From Akkermansiaceae bacterium (lineage in GTDB: Bacteria; Verrucomicrobiota; Verrucomicrobiia; Verrucomicrobiales; Akkermansiaceae), in NCBI GenBank assembly GCA_015062055.1, contig SUVK01000004.1:1-64000 (forward strand): a DNA stretch of 64,000 nt, written 5' to 3'. Both the position numbers and the translations under genes were made by a program. The notes under the pieces are model-generated. The model ran no database searches, was not told where the DNA came from, and saw only the letters and a list, made by a program, of their open reading frames with translations. Shown here piece after piece: positions 26,505-36,800 of this stretch (positions within the stretch are counted from its first letter, which is position 1; every line of letters begins with the position of its first letter).

Positions 26505-29429
26505 ATGAATACAAAGATTCTTTTAGGTAGTGTGTTAGTTTTGGGTGCCGGGCTGGCATGTGCAGCTCCTTCCGGCAAAGGCAAGTCTAAACCCAAGAAA
26601 AATACCAAAGTTGAGAAGAAAGCCGATGTTAATTCCATAGATCGCAATAAAGAAAACAACACGTTTGATATTGCGTTAAGCGTGTACAAATGCTCTGAAA
26701 AAGCCGAATTGGATGACGCGGCCCGAAATAAGATATACGAACGCTCAGCTCTCCTCTTCAGAAAATTTGCCGATGATTTTCCCTCTGCATCCAGGCGAAC
26801 GGAGGCCTTGTGGATGGTGGCTGTTTGTTACCAAAAGTTGGGCAATTCTCAGGGTGTGTTAGATACGCTTAAAGAGTTAGCTGATTTGGGGCTTAATAAA
26901 GGTCAAGATGCAGCAAAAGACCCCTTTATTGCCACGGCCGCTTACCAGATGGCCGTGCGCTACGTCAGAAACGCAGTAAGCAACAATAACGATGCAAGAT
27001 ATCTTCAGGATGCCTATAAATATTTTGAAGTATCGGTATCTCACAGTAGCAAGTCCGTTGAGATTTATGACGCTAAGTACAGAATGGCTGCCATTCTGGT
27101 TACGCTCTGGAAAGCGAAAACTAAATCCGGTGCAGATGCGTCGGATGAATGTAAAAAAGCTTACGAAATCTACGATGACCTTACCGCCGATGCCTCTGCC
27201 GCTCATCTCCCGGCGCAGACCTGGCGTGAAGTTCACTTTTATTATGCCCAGTTTTTGGTCGAATCTAATGGCGATTTGAGCAAAGCCTCGGGCCGCTACG
27301 AAAAGTATATCGAGTTGACGTCTGCAACTCCGGCGGGAGAAGACAAGGATGCCGCTGCTAAACAAAAACTCATGACGGCCCATATGCAGGTCGCGCGTAT
27401 TGCCCTTAAATTAAATGATAAACAAAAGGCTATCACTCATTTTAAAGAGGCCAACGTAGATATCCCCGAGCTTAAATGCGAAATCATCATGGCGCTCTAT
27501 CAAGCTGATTGTCCCGATGAGATTTTAAGCATGTATAGCGGGGAGTGCTCAGCTAAGGAAATGAATTTTTTGAAGACGATAGCAGACCCTGAGTTGAGCG
27601 GGCAATGCGCATCTATTCTCGGCTACGTGAATATGGTAAATAATGGGGACCATGATGTCGCCGTAGGCTATTTTGAACTTGCCGAAGACAAGTTCTACAA
27701 GGCCGGCTACATGCCTAAAGCTGCCGAGGCCGGTTACCTTCGCATCGTATGTTTGCAAAAAATTAATAAATCGTCACAAAATACTTCAACGACCTATGAT
27801 ACAACGCTTAAGGAGTACTTGGAACGCTATTCTGAGCAAGCGGATGTAGATGTGAAGTATATTGATATTGTGCGTGTTACTTATGCCGATCAATTACTCA
27901 AATCGGATGCAGAAGTGGGAACGGCCAAGGAGTATTACAAGAAAGTCTCTCTCAATAATTTGCCCGAGGAGACTAAGCTTGATGCCGCATATAAGAAGGC
28001 TTGGTGTTTTTACCATGAATGGAAAAAACAAGCGCAAAAATCGGTAGACGCAGCTCTGCAATCAGCTCTCGATGACTTCATTTCAATGGCCTCCGCCCCC
28101 TCTGCAAATGTCGACGTTGAACGCATTGCAACCATAAGGTGTATGCGTGCCATTTATTACAGCGAGTGCCATAATCACGATAAGTCCATTGAGGACTTTG
28201 AGGTGGTTATCAACAACTATAAGGATTCAAGCTCGTATGCTGCTGCGCTTCAAGGTGCCGCCTACGCCTATATCAGCAAGTCTGAGACGGATAAAGATAA
28301 AACCGAGAATAAGGCAAAGGAGTACTTCCAAATGTTGGTTGATTATGCTGAAGCTCAAAACGGCCAATCAGGCGGGGGAAAAGCCGGTGTCAGCAAGTTT
28401 GCCACGGCTGACGCCTATTTCCGTTTAGGTTGTTTTTGCTTCTCTGAAGACCCGAGCCAAGCTGCCGAATATTTCAAAAAAGCAGAAAAAGATAATTCGG
28501 ATTACGCTGCCCTTGTAGCCTTAAATTTGGTGAAATGTCAATACCTGTTGATAAAGACAAATAAAGAGCAAAACGTTGCAGCCGCTAAGATTAAGTTTAT
28601 TACTGCTCTGGAGAAGTTGAGCAGGGAAAACGAAAAGCAGTATAAAACGCTCAAGTCCTCTCCTGAAGGAGACTCCGCTGAATCTTCGCAGAAAATGATT
28701 CTTCTCGATGCTGCGCTTTGGTGTTTTGATGCGGCCTCTGACCAAGTGAAGTCTTCCGATACCGATCAAAAGGATAATCAATCTTATTACAAACTTTCCG
28801 TAACCTTCTACAGAGATGCTCTTTGCTCTGCAGATGAAAAAGGGATGCTGCGGATAGACGAGAAGAGTCGACCTGCTGACTTATTAGGAATGGCACTTGC
28901 TTGTCTTGAGCTAGGTGATACTACCTCGGTCGATATCGGCCTGCAAGCTATCGATTTGTATTTAGGCATACAGAAAGAGCCATATGATCTCGCTAATGCA
29001 AAGTTGGTGAAATCTAAGCTGTTGAATGCTAAAGGCTCCAATATAGAAAAAAACGACCCCGAAAATGCAAAACTTGCGTATGAAGAAGCTGCCAAACTTT
29101 GTGATGAAGCTCTCAATTTAGGGGTAAACGGTCCGATTGTCTCCAAGCTTCGCTTAGTAGCGGGTGATGCCGCTTATTTGAAAGGCGACTACGAAAGAGC
29201 CGCTCAATTATATGGTTTGGTTGCCAACTTTGACCGCTCTGATGACTTAAATCGCGAGGCCCTGTACAAGGCCGACTGTGCGATGCGAAAAAATGCGAAT
29301 CGTGTTGCAGAGGCAGATAACTACAGACTTCGATTAAAAAACAAGCTCGAAGACATGGGTAAAGCCAATCTCCATCCTCTTCATGGCTTGCCTCCCAGTG
29401 TGAGAAGACACGTTATTCGCCAAGATTAA
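26505..29429 (+). CDS. Large secreted TPR-like repeat protein
   Basis: Signal peptide; helical repeats with multiple A..Y/F..A patterns; downstream of exbBD-like genes. Confidence 0.8.
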   Translation: MNTKILLGSVLVLGAGLACAAPSGKGKSKPKKNTKVEKKADVNSIDRNKENNTFDIALSVYKCSEKAELDDAARNKIYERSALLFRKFADDFPSASRRTEALWMVAVCYQKLGNSQGVLDTLKELADLGLNKGQDAAKDPFIATAAYQMAVRYVRNAVSNNNDARYLQDAYKYFEVSVSHSSKSVEIYDAKYRMAAILVTLWKAKTKSGADASDECKKAYEIYDDLTADASAAHLPAQTWREVHFYYAQFLVESNGDLSKASGRYEKYIELTSATPAGEDKDAAAKQKLMTAHMQVARIALKLNDKQKAITHFKEANVDIPELKCEIIMALYQADCPDEILSMYSGECSAKEMNFLKTIADPELSGQCASILGYVNMVNNGDHDVAVGYFELAEDKFYKAGYMPKAAEAGYLRIVCLQKINKSSQNTSTTYDTTLKEYLERYSEQADVDVKYIDIVRVTYADQLLKSDAEVGTAKEYYKKVSLNNLPEETKLDAAYKKAWCFYHEWKKQAQKSVDAALQSALDDFISMASAPSANVDVERIATIRCMRAIYYSECHNHDKSIEDFEVVINNYKDSSSYAAALQGAAYAYISKSETDKDKTENKAKEYFQMLVDYAEAQNGQSGGGKAGVSKFATADAYFRLGCFCFSEDPSQAAEYFKKAEKDNSDYAALVALNLVKCQYLLIKTNKEQNVAAAKIKFITALEKLSRENEKQYKTLKSSPEGDSAESSQKMILLDAALWCFDAASDQVKSSDTDQKDNQSYYKLSVTFYRDALCSADEKGMLRIDEKSRPADLLGMALACLELGDTTSVDIGLQAIDLYLGIQKEPYDLANAKLVKSKLLNAKGSNIEKNDPENAKLAYEEAAKLCDEALNLGVNGPIVSKLRLVAGDAAYLKGDYERAAQLYGLVANFDRSDDLNREALYKADCAMRKNANRVAEADNYRLRLKNKLEDMGKANLHPLHGLPPSVRRHVIRQD

Positions 29430-29453
29430 TAGTTAATCAATAGATTTTCGTTT

Positions 29454-31340
29454 ATGTCTCATTTCGGAGCAGGGAACCGGCGTAAGCATTGGTGGCGCGT
29501 TTTGAGTATTGGCCAGAAAAAGTTACTCTTTTTGGGTATTCTTCTTCTGGTGGCCGTAATACCCGTGCTTATTGTGTTGATAGCTTATTCCTATAGGGCG
29601 GCTCAATATGATGTCGAGGCTGTTGTTACCGGTGAACCTGTAACGGTTTTGTTTGATTACGATAATCAGTTTATATCATCTCTGCCGAATGTGCGTTACC
29701 TGGCTGTCCGGTGGGAGGATTTGCCACCTCAGCTGATTAATGCTTTCGTTGCGCGAGAAGATGAGTCGTTTTTTGAACACGATGGCATTGTGTATAGTGC
29801 CGTCATTCGTTCTGTTTTAAAGAATGTGGCTTCTATGAGTTATGAGCAGGGGGCTTCTACCATTACAATGCAGTTAACACGCAATGTCTTTGAAATGCAG
29901 GACAAGACATTGGACCGCAAACTATTGGAGGCATTTGTCGCTCGCCGTATCGAATCTCATTATGATAAACAAACGATTCTGATTCAGTATTTGAACCGCA
30001 TTTATTTTGGGCAGAACTGTTATGGCGTCGGGGCTGCTGCTATGTACTATTTCGGAAAACATGTAAAAGATTTAACTTTGTCTGAGTGTGCGGTTTTAGC
30101 CGGCCTTGTTCGTGGCCCGTCCATCTTTAATCCGCGTACCAACATGGCGAGTGCCAACGTTGTGAAACAAGAGACCCTGCAGCGTATGCGTGAGCTCGAG
30201 TTCATTACTGAAGACGAGTACAATGCTGCCATGGCTGAGCCCATTACCCTTGCCGATGAGAAACAAACCGAGTCTGCCAACGTAAGTTATTTAAATCAAT
30301 GGGCGCAAATGGAGCTGGCTCAATTGAGCCATGTTGTAGATGAGAAATCTGTGGGTATCGCTATTGTGTCTACCTTCGACCTCGGGTTGCAACAATATGT
30401 AGAGGAAGCTGCCGAACGTGCGTTGGTCGTTGTTGAAAATCGCTTGGCTCCCTATCCGTCAACTTGGGAAGTTTTCAGCCCTACTCCCGACCACCTCATG
30501 TCATCCAAAAAGTTTTTCTCTTCTCCCAAACGCCCCGACAATTTTAAGGCGCGCGGAGATTCGAATAATTTTGATGGGCTCTTGCAGTGTTGCGTCATGG
30601 TTATCGATGGTCGCCCCGGCCATTTCGGCGAGATTTTGGCCGTGACTTCCGGGCGCGGTGTTTCTGATGGTATTAACCGATGGTTTAAGGGTGATATATA
30701 CCCCGGGCGCAATGCTGCCCCCATTCTCTTTTGTGCTGCCGGAGTTCAAAACGGTGAAGACTCATACATTTTGACCAACGATGTCATCACAACCGGCACT
30801 AAGACCGGCTATGATAATGTAGTGGCCTTTTATCGTTCTTTGGTGCCGGAGTTGAAACTACCGCCGGCAGATGCTGCTCACGACTTGTACCTCGGCCGAT
30901 TCCCCATGCGTCGTATCGATTTGGCCCGAATCCTGTTCTCTATTCAAAACGAAGGCCGTGGTTGTGAATTCTATGCCATCAACAAGGTGTGGAGCCGCGC
31001 CAGACAACCCTTGTACCAACATGCTCACAATGTAGCACCCGAGTGGATTTTACGCCAATGTGCCAAGACGGCAGCTTCGCTTTCTCCCTTTGTACTTAAG
31101 AATAATAATAAATTAGCCATTCTCAGTGAGGCTGTACCTGATAACGGCGGGTATTGGACCATGGTGTCGAATCTCGATGGTGTTGCTGTGTTTGTGTGGA
31201 TGGGCTTTGACTCTAACACCACTGTGGGTGCAGACAATGAGTCGCTTAATTCGCTCATTCAGCGAGCCTCCATCATGCTGGCTCGAGAAATCCATCAAGA
31301 AGCGCGCAATCGCCTTATTAACCGCCCCGATAACAAATAA
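29454..31340 (+). CDS. Class A PBP-like glycosyltransferase 51 with degenerate transpeptidase domain
   Basis: AREDESFFEHDGI, EQGASTITMQLTRNVFE, NRIYFGQNCYGVGAAAMYYF, LAGLVRGPSIFNP; PBP region present but lacks SxxK and KTG. Confidence 0.88.
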   Translation: MSHFGAGNRRKHWWRVLSIGQKKLLFLGILLLVAVIPVLIVLIAYSYRAAQYDVEAVVTGEPVTVLFDYDNQFISSLPNVRYLAVRWEDLPPQLINAFVAREDESFFEHDGIVYSAVIRSVLKNVASMSYEQGASTITMQLTRNVFEMQDKTLDRKLLEAFVARRIESHYDKQTILIQYLNRIYFGQNCYGVGAAAMYYFGKHVKDLTLSECAVLAGLVRGPSIFNPRTNMASANVVKQETLQRMRELEFITEDEYNAAMAEPITLADEKQTESANVSYLNQWAQMELAQLSHVVDEKSVGIAIVSTFDLGLQQYVEEAAERALVVVENRLAPYPSTWEVFSPTPDHLMSSKKFFSSPKRPDNFKARGDSNNFDGLLQCCVMVIDGRPGHFGEILAVTSGRGVSDGINRWFKGDIYPGRNAAPILFCAAGVQNGEDSYILTNDVITTGTKTGYDNVVAFYRSLVPELKLPPADAAHDLYLGRFPMRRIDLARILFSIQNEGRGCEFYAINKVWSRARQPLYQHAHNVAPEWILRQCAKTAASLSPFVLKNNNKLAILSEAVPDNGGYWTMVSNLDGVAVFVWMGFDSNTTVGADNESLNSLIQRASIMLAREIHQEARNRLINRPDNK

Positions 31341-31352
31341 TTTTCAATAGTC

Positions 31353-32123
31353 ATGAACTACGAAGAGCATGTTAATCTTGCCGTAACGGCTGCACGTCGG
31401 GCCGGTGCCTTTTTGCGTGCCCGTTTTCACGAAGTTCATTTGGTAGACGAAGAAACAGCGCATGATATAAAGTTGCGTTTAGACAAAGAGACGCAATCGT
31501 TGATAGTTGGTATCTTATCCGCCCGTTTCCCTGCTTATTCTGTATTGGGAGAAGAGGGCGAGGTGAAAGGTTGTTCTGCCGACATGCCCGAGTGGGTGAT
31601 AGACCCGATAGATGGCACCGTGAATTATTTTTATGGTATCCCCATCTTTTGTGTCAGCATCGCTCTTCGTGTTGGTAGTAAGATTGTGCTGGGGTGTGTA
31701 TACGACCCCATGCAGGATGAATGCTTTACTGTATGCGAGGGCCAACGCCCCAGCCTGAATGGTAAAGAGATAAGCGTATCTGCGCGCTCTCGCATGGCAG
31801 AGGCAGTTGTATTCATTGGTCACGGCACGCATGACGGCTCGGGGGCTACCGGTATTGCTCGTTTTGCACATGTGTCTGCCCAAGTTAAAAAAATAAGAAT
31901 CCTCGGTTCTGCTGCCCTTACCCTGTGTTACATAGCAGCCGGGCGTTTCGATGCCTATATCGAGAACCGTATCAACCTTTGGGATTTTGCCGCAGCCCGT
32001 GCCATTTTAGAGGCGGCAGGCGGTTGTTTTGAGTATACCCCAACCTCGGCTGATGCCCTCAGCGGTTCTGTTATTGCATGGAATGGTAAGCTGCCTGTTC
32101 ATACCGCACTGCAACTTCCGTAA
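31353..32123 (+). CDS. Inositol monophosphatase family protein
   Basis: VLGEEGE…VIDPIDGTVNYFYG…INLWDFAAARAILEAAGG. Confidence 0.93.
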   Translation: MNYEEHVNLAVTAARRAGAFLRARFHEVHLVDEETAHDIKLRLDKETQSLIVGILSARFPAYSVLGEEGEVKGCSADMPEWVIDPIDGTVNYFYGIPIFCVSIALRVGSKIVLGCVYDPMQDECFTVCEGQRPSLNGKEISVSARSRMAEAVVFIGHGTHDGSGATGIARFAHVSAQVKKIRILGSAALTLCYIAAGRFDAYIENRINLWDFAAARAILEAAGGCFEYTPTSADALSGSVIAWNGKLPVHTALQLP

Positions 32124-32135
32124 TCGAATACTTTC

Positions 32136-33386
32136 ATGAAATCTTCTCGCAAAGCCTCAGCTAGTACTCGTTCTCCGCGTTACGTTGCCTACCAATGTCT
32201 TATCGGTTGGGCTAAAGGTGGTATTTTTGCAGAAACTCTTATTGCCCGCTACGCTGTAGAGCTACCATCTCACGACCGCGCCTTGGTGCAGGCCATTGTG
32301 CTGGGCACCTTGCGCAACATGCGCTGGTTAGAGCACATTTGTCATACGCTGCGCCCCGCATATCTGGAATCGAACGCTAAGTGGCTCATCCTCTCCGGCC
32401 TCTGTCAGTTGTTCGTGCTTAAACAGGCAGAGCACGCAGCCGTGGCTGAAACCGTGTCTGTTGCCCCGGCAAAATGGCGAGGTTTGGTCAATGGTATTTT
32501 ACGCAATGCCGTGCGACGTCGCTCCGAGTTTGAGGCAGAGCTGCCGCATCTCTCCTTGGGCGTGCGTTATTCTGCCCCCGATTGGTTGGTTGAGCGTTGG
32601 GTCAATGAGTTCGGGGCAGGAGAGGCAGAGCAAATGCTTGCATGGAACGTGCAGACCCCGCCTGTTTACGTCCGTCTCAACCCCTTACACCCCATAGATA
32701 TACCGACCGAATGGGAGCCTTTACCACAAGCCTCAGGTTGGTATAAGTTACCCTCCGGTATTCCGTTTGACGCACTCAAAGCCGGACAGGTTTATGTGGC
32801 TGACCCCTCCACACGCTATTGCATCGAGCTGTTAGCCCCTCAAAAGGGCGAGCGTATATTGGATGCCTGCGCTGCACCTGGCGGTAAATCTGCTGCTATG
32901 ATAGCCACTACTGCCGGTGATATTCATCTGTTGGCTACAGATTCTGCACCGCACCGTCTTGAGCAACTCAAAGAGAATCTTTTGAGAGCCGGTGGGCAAG
33001 ATGTGCAGGTACTGTGCCACGACTGGACTACCCCGTGCCCCGCCTCGATGAAAGCCGCCTTCGATGCCGTGTTGCTTGATGTGCCGTGCAGTAACTCCGG
33101 CGTGCTTCAACGGCGTGTGGATGCTCGCTGGCGTATGCAACCTGCTGAGTTTTCCAGGCTGGCTCGGTTGCAATCCGATATTTTAGAGCAAGCGTGCATG
33201 GCCGTTCGCCCCGGCGGCCGCTTGGTTTATTCCACTTGCTCTATAGATTCTCAAGAAGATCGCCAAGTGGTAGATGCTTTCCTTTTACGTCATCCCGAAT
33301 TCTCTCTCTCCCACGATTATCTCGCTCTCCCGCATCGAGAAAAAGCTGATGGAGCATACGCGGCTCTTTTGTTACGCTCCGTATAA
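32136..33386 (+). CDS. rsmB: RsmB-like 16S rRNA (cytosine-C5) methyltransferase (NOL1/NOP2/Sun)
   Basis: ILDACAAPGGKS…DVPCSNSGVLQRRVDARW…GGRLVYSTCSIDSQEDRQVV. Confidence 0.9.
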   Translation: MKSSRKASASTRSPRYVAYQCLIGWAKGGIFAETLIARYAVELPSHDRALVQAIVLGTLRNMRWLEHICHTLRPAYLESNAKWLILSGLCQLFVLKQAEHAAVAETVSVAPAKWRGLVNGILRNAVRRRSEFEAELPHLSLGVRYSAPDWLVERWVNEFGAGEAEQMLAWNVQTPPVYVRLNPLHPIDIPTEWEPLPQASGWYKLPSGIPFDALKAGQVYVADPSTRYCIELLAPQKGERILDACAAPGGKSAAMIATTAGDIHLLATDSAPHRLEQLKENLLRAGGQDVQVLCHDWTTPCPASMKAAFDAVLLDVPCSNSGVLQRRVDARWRMQPAEFSRLARLQSDILEQACMAVRPGGRLVYSTCSIDSQEDRQVVDAFLLRHPEFSLSHDYLALPHREKADGAYAALLLRSV

Positions 33387-33387
33387 A

Positions 33388-33417
33388 AAAGTCTCGCAAC
33401 TCCTGTTGCGAGACTTT
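33388..33417. terminator. Bidirectional terminator hairpin
   Basis: AAAGTCTCGCAAC / GTTGCGAGACTTT, 4-nt loop. Confidence 0.85.
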
Positions 33418-33444
33418 GATTAAGGGTGTGCCGGGCTCCCGGGG

Positions 33445-33624
33445 TCATCTGTGGTGGTGCCCGTGAGGCCTGTGCATCGACTTGTGATGCACCATGTGCA
33501 CCTTTGCCGGCCCCCCCGCGTGGTACCCCCCTCGATAATGCCCTACATTGTGGTGGTGGCAGTGGCAGGCGCTCAAGGCGACTAAGCTGACTACGGCGAG
33601 GCTTACTTTGATGATCTTGTTCAT
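33445..33624 (-). CDS. Small His-rich lipoprotein
   Basis: MNKIIKVSLAVVSLVALSACHCHHHNVGHYRGGYHAGG…HHKSMHRPHGHHHR. Confidence 0.7.
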   Translation of the reverse strand: MNKIIKVSLAVVSLVALSACHCHHHNVGHYRGGYHAGGPAKVHMVHHKSMHRPHGHHHR

Positions 33625-33821
33625 TGTTGTTGTTTTTTCTATTTGTTTTAAGTTAATATAAAAGTTATCGAACAATTAAAAATTACCACAAATGAACAAA
33701 AAGTCAAGCGAAAAGTTATAAAAATTAAACAAAATGCTGAATTTTTTATAATTTTGTGGCAAAATCCGGCAAGACGCAGATAAAACTTCACAAACGGAAG
33801 GATATATATTAGAATAATTCC

Positions 33822-36800
33822 ATGCAAGAGCGTGATGATAGCCACATACGCATACGAGGTGCAAGAGAACACAATCTGAAAAATATAGACGTAGCGATGC
33901 CGTTGGGGGGAATAACCGTGGTAACGGGGCCGAGCGGTAGCGGCAAGACGTCTCTTGCGATAAGTACCTTGTATGCAGAGGGGCAACGGCGCTATGTAGA
34001 GACCTTCTCTCCCTATGTGCGTCAGTTTATGGACCGCATGGACAGACCGGACGTAGACAGCGTCGAGAATGTGCCGCCTGCTATAGCACTGGGACAGCGA
34101 AATTCTGTAAAAAACTCGCGCTCAACGGTAGGTACCATGACGGGTATGAATGAGTACCTGAAGCTGATTTTTTCTCGTATAGCCGAGGGTCGAGATGCCG
34201 AGGGCCGCGTGGTGAAGCCCGCCACACCCCAAAGTGTGGCAGAATCATTGTTGGCAGAACACGACGGGGGTGAGGTACTGGTTTGCTTTGCCGTATCACC
34301 GGTTGGTAGTTTCGAAGAGATGGTACAGGCCTTACAAGGACAGGGGTATTTGCGAGTATATGCCGATGGTGAGATTTTGCGTTTGGATGCTGCTTCCGAG
34401 TCGCAAATCGGTATGGACTATTGGCTGGTGGTGCAAGACCGCATAAAACTTCGTCACGAGAACCGCATGCGTCTGACAGAGGCTCTCGAAACCGCCTTGC
34501 GATTGGGGCAAGATGTGGTGTATACCGTATTGAAAGAAGAGAACGGTGCATGGGGGCGTTTGCGAGAATACCGCAGCGACTGGTACCCGTTGGCAGAGCC
34601 TCGTGCCGAGCTGTTCAGCGGTAATTCGCCCATGGGGGCATGTACGTCTTGCAAAGGTTATGGCAGGGCCATTACCTATGATTATAACTTGGGTATCATA
34701 CCCGATAAAAGCATAGAAGACGGCGCGCTCAAAATGTTGTCCTCTCAAACGCTTTCTGTGTGTTACGGAGATTTTTTGAGAGCTAATAAGCGGGCCAAAG
34801 CCGTGCGCACCGATGTGCCGTGGTCTGAGTTGTCTCAAAAGGAAAAAGACTGGGTTTTCTATGGCAATGCCGGCGATATTGACCCCTGGACCGCCTCAGA
34901 TCACAACCTATGGTATGGGTACAAAGGCATTTTTGATGATATGGAGAAACACGCCCATAAAATGACGGTACGAGTGTTCCTCTCCTATTACCGAGTTTAC
35001 AGCATTTGCCCCGATTGTCATGGAGGGCGCTTACGACCCGAGGCTTTGGCTTTTACTATCGGCGGGTTGAATGTACCGCAGGTGCAGGCATTGCCCATGG
35101 ATGAGCTTTTGCCTTGGTTGGACTCATTTGTGTTGCCTCACACCGGGGGAGACCGCTCTCTCGAGCAAGCCGTACGCGAGTTTCGTAGCCGGGTTGCCTA
35201 CTTGTGCGAAGTCGGCTTGGGATATATTGCCGCGAATCGTCTCACTCGCTCCTTGTCCGGCGGAGAGATCGAGCGCGTGAGCCTCACTGCGTGTTTGGGA
35301 GCTGCTCTTACCGAGACGCTTTTTGTGCTGGATGAACCCACGGTCGGCTTGCATTCTCGCGATACCGCCCGTTTGATTACCGCCATGCGACGCCTGGCAG
35401 AGCGTGGCAACACCTTGGTCGTGGTAGAACATGAAGAAGCTGTCATGCGCGCTGCAGATTACTTGGTAGACATGGGGCCCACGGGGGGCGCCGGTGGCGG
35501 GCGTGTGGTCTACTCGGGGGCACCGCATGGTATTGACCATGCCACTGAATCTCGCACCGGGGCGTATTTGAGTGGAGCCCAAGCCATCGCTATTCCTGCA
35601 AAACGCCGTAAAGGCAAGGGCCGCATTGCCATACGGGGGGCAGAGTGCCACAATTTACACAATTTTAATGTAGATATACCGCTGGGTGTTTTCACCTGCC
35701 TTACCGGTGTATCGGGAAGCGGCAAGAGCACATTGGCATGCCGTGTGTTGTATGGGCATGTGCACCCGGATGCTCTGGATGATGAAGATGAAATGGCCGT
35801 GCGTCGAATTGACGGGCTGGATAAAGTGCGCGATATCGTGTTGGTAGACCAAAGCCCCATCGTGCGCACGCCTCGCTCTACCCCCGCTGTGTATATGGGG
35901 GTGTTTGAGGATATACGCGCCCTTTTTGTAGCCGAACCCGCGGCTCAGGCCAGGGGGCTTAAGCCGGGCTATTTCTCATTTAATAGCGGCGATGGTCGCT
36001 GCCCGCGTTGCGCCGGGTTGGGGCAAGAGAAGGTGGAGATGCAGTTCCTCTCCGATATTTTCGTGCCTTGCGCTTTATGCCACGGTACTCGCTATACCCC
36101 GCAAGCTCTGACCATCACTCTGCTGGGGTACAACATGGCCGAACTGTTGGCCTTGGATGTATTAAGTGTGCAAAAACTTTTCGCGCGAGAGAAAAATGCG
36201 CGTGCCCGCCGTATTGCAGAGCGGTTGCAGATTCTTGTAGATGTAGGCTTGGGCCATTTAGGACTCGGGCAACCGCTCAATACTCTCTCCGGTGGCGAAA
36301 ATCAACGTCTTAAACTGGCTCATATTTTGGCAGATACTCTCACAATCGAGGCTCAGACCCAAGGAAGCTTGCTTATTCTGGATGAGCCGGGCACGGGCTT
36401 GCATTTCTGCGATTTAGAGGTGTTGCTGCGCGTATTTGACCGCTTGGTGAAACAAGGCAATACTCTGCTGGTTATCGAGCATAATCTTGAGATTATCAAA
36501 TGTGCTGACCATGTGATAGACCTCGGCCCCGAAGGTGGCACGGGGGGCGGCAATATCGTGGCGCAAGGTACGCCCGAGCAGGTGGCCGCGTGCCGACATG
36601 GTTATACCGCCGGGTTCTTGTCTCAAACTCTTTACGGGCAGGGAACTCCTGTATCGGCTCCCGTTGTCGAGCATGCCGAGGCCGCTATCCCTCATGGGGT
36701 TATTGCGTTGCGAGGGGCTCGCCATCACCAGCTCAAAAATATTGACGTCGATATACCCCGTAATGAAATGACAGTCGTTACCGGCCTCTCCGGCAGCGGT

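Noticed and set aside
29454-31340. Fully functional bifunctional PBP1a
   Set aside because: The SxxK and KTG motifs required for transpeptidation cannot be found in the expected positions.
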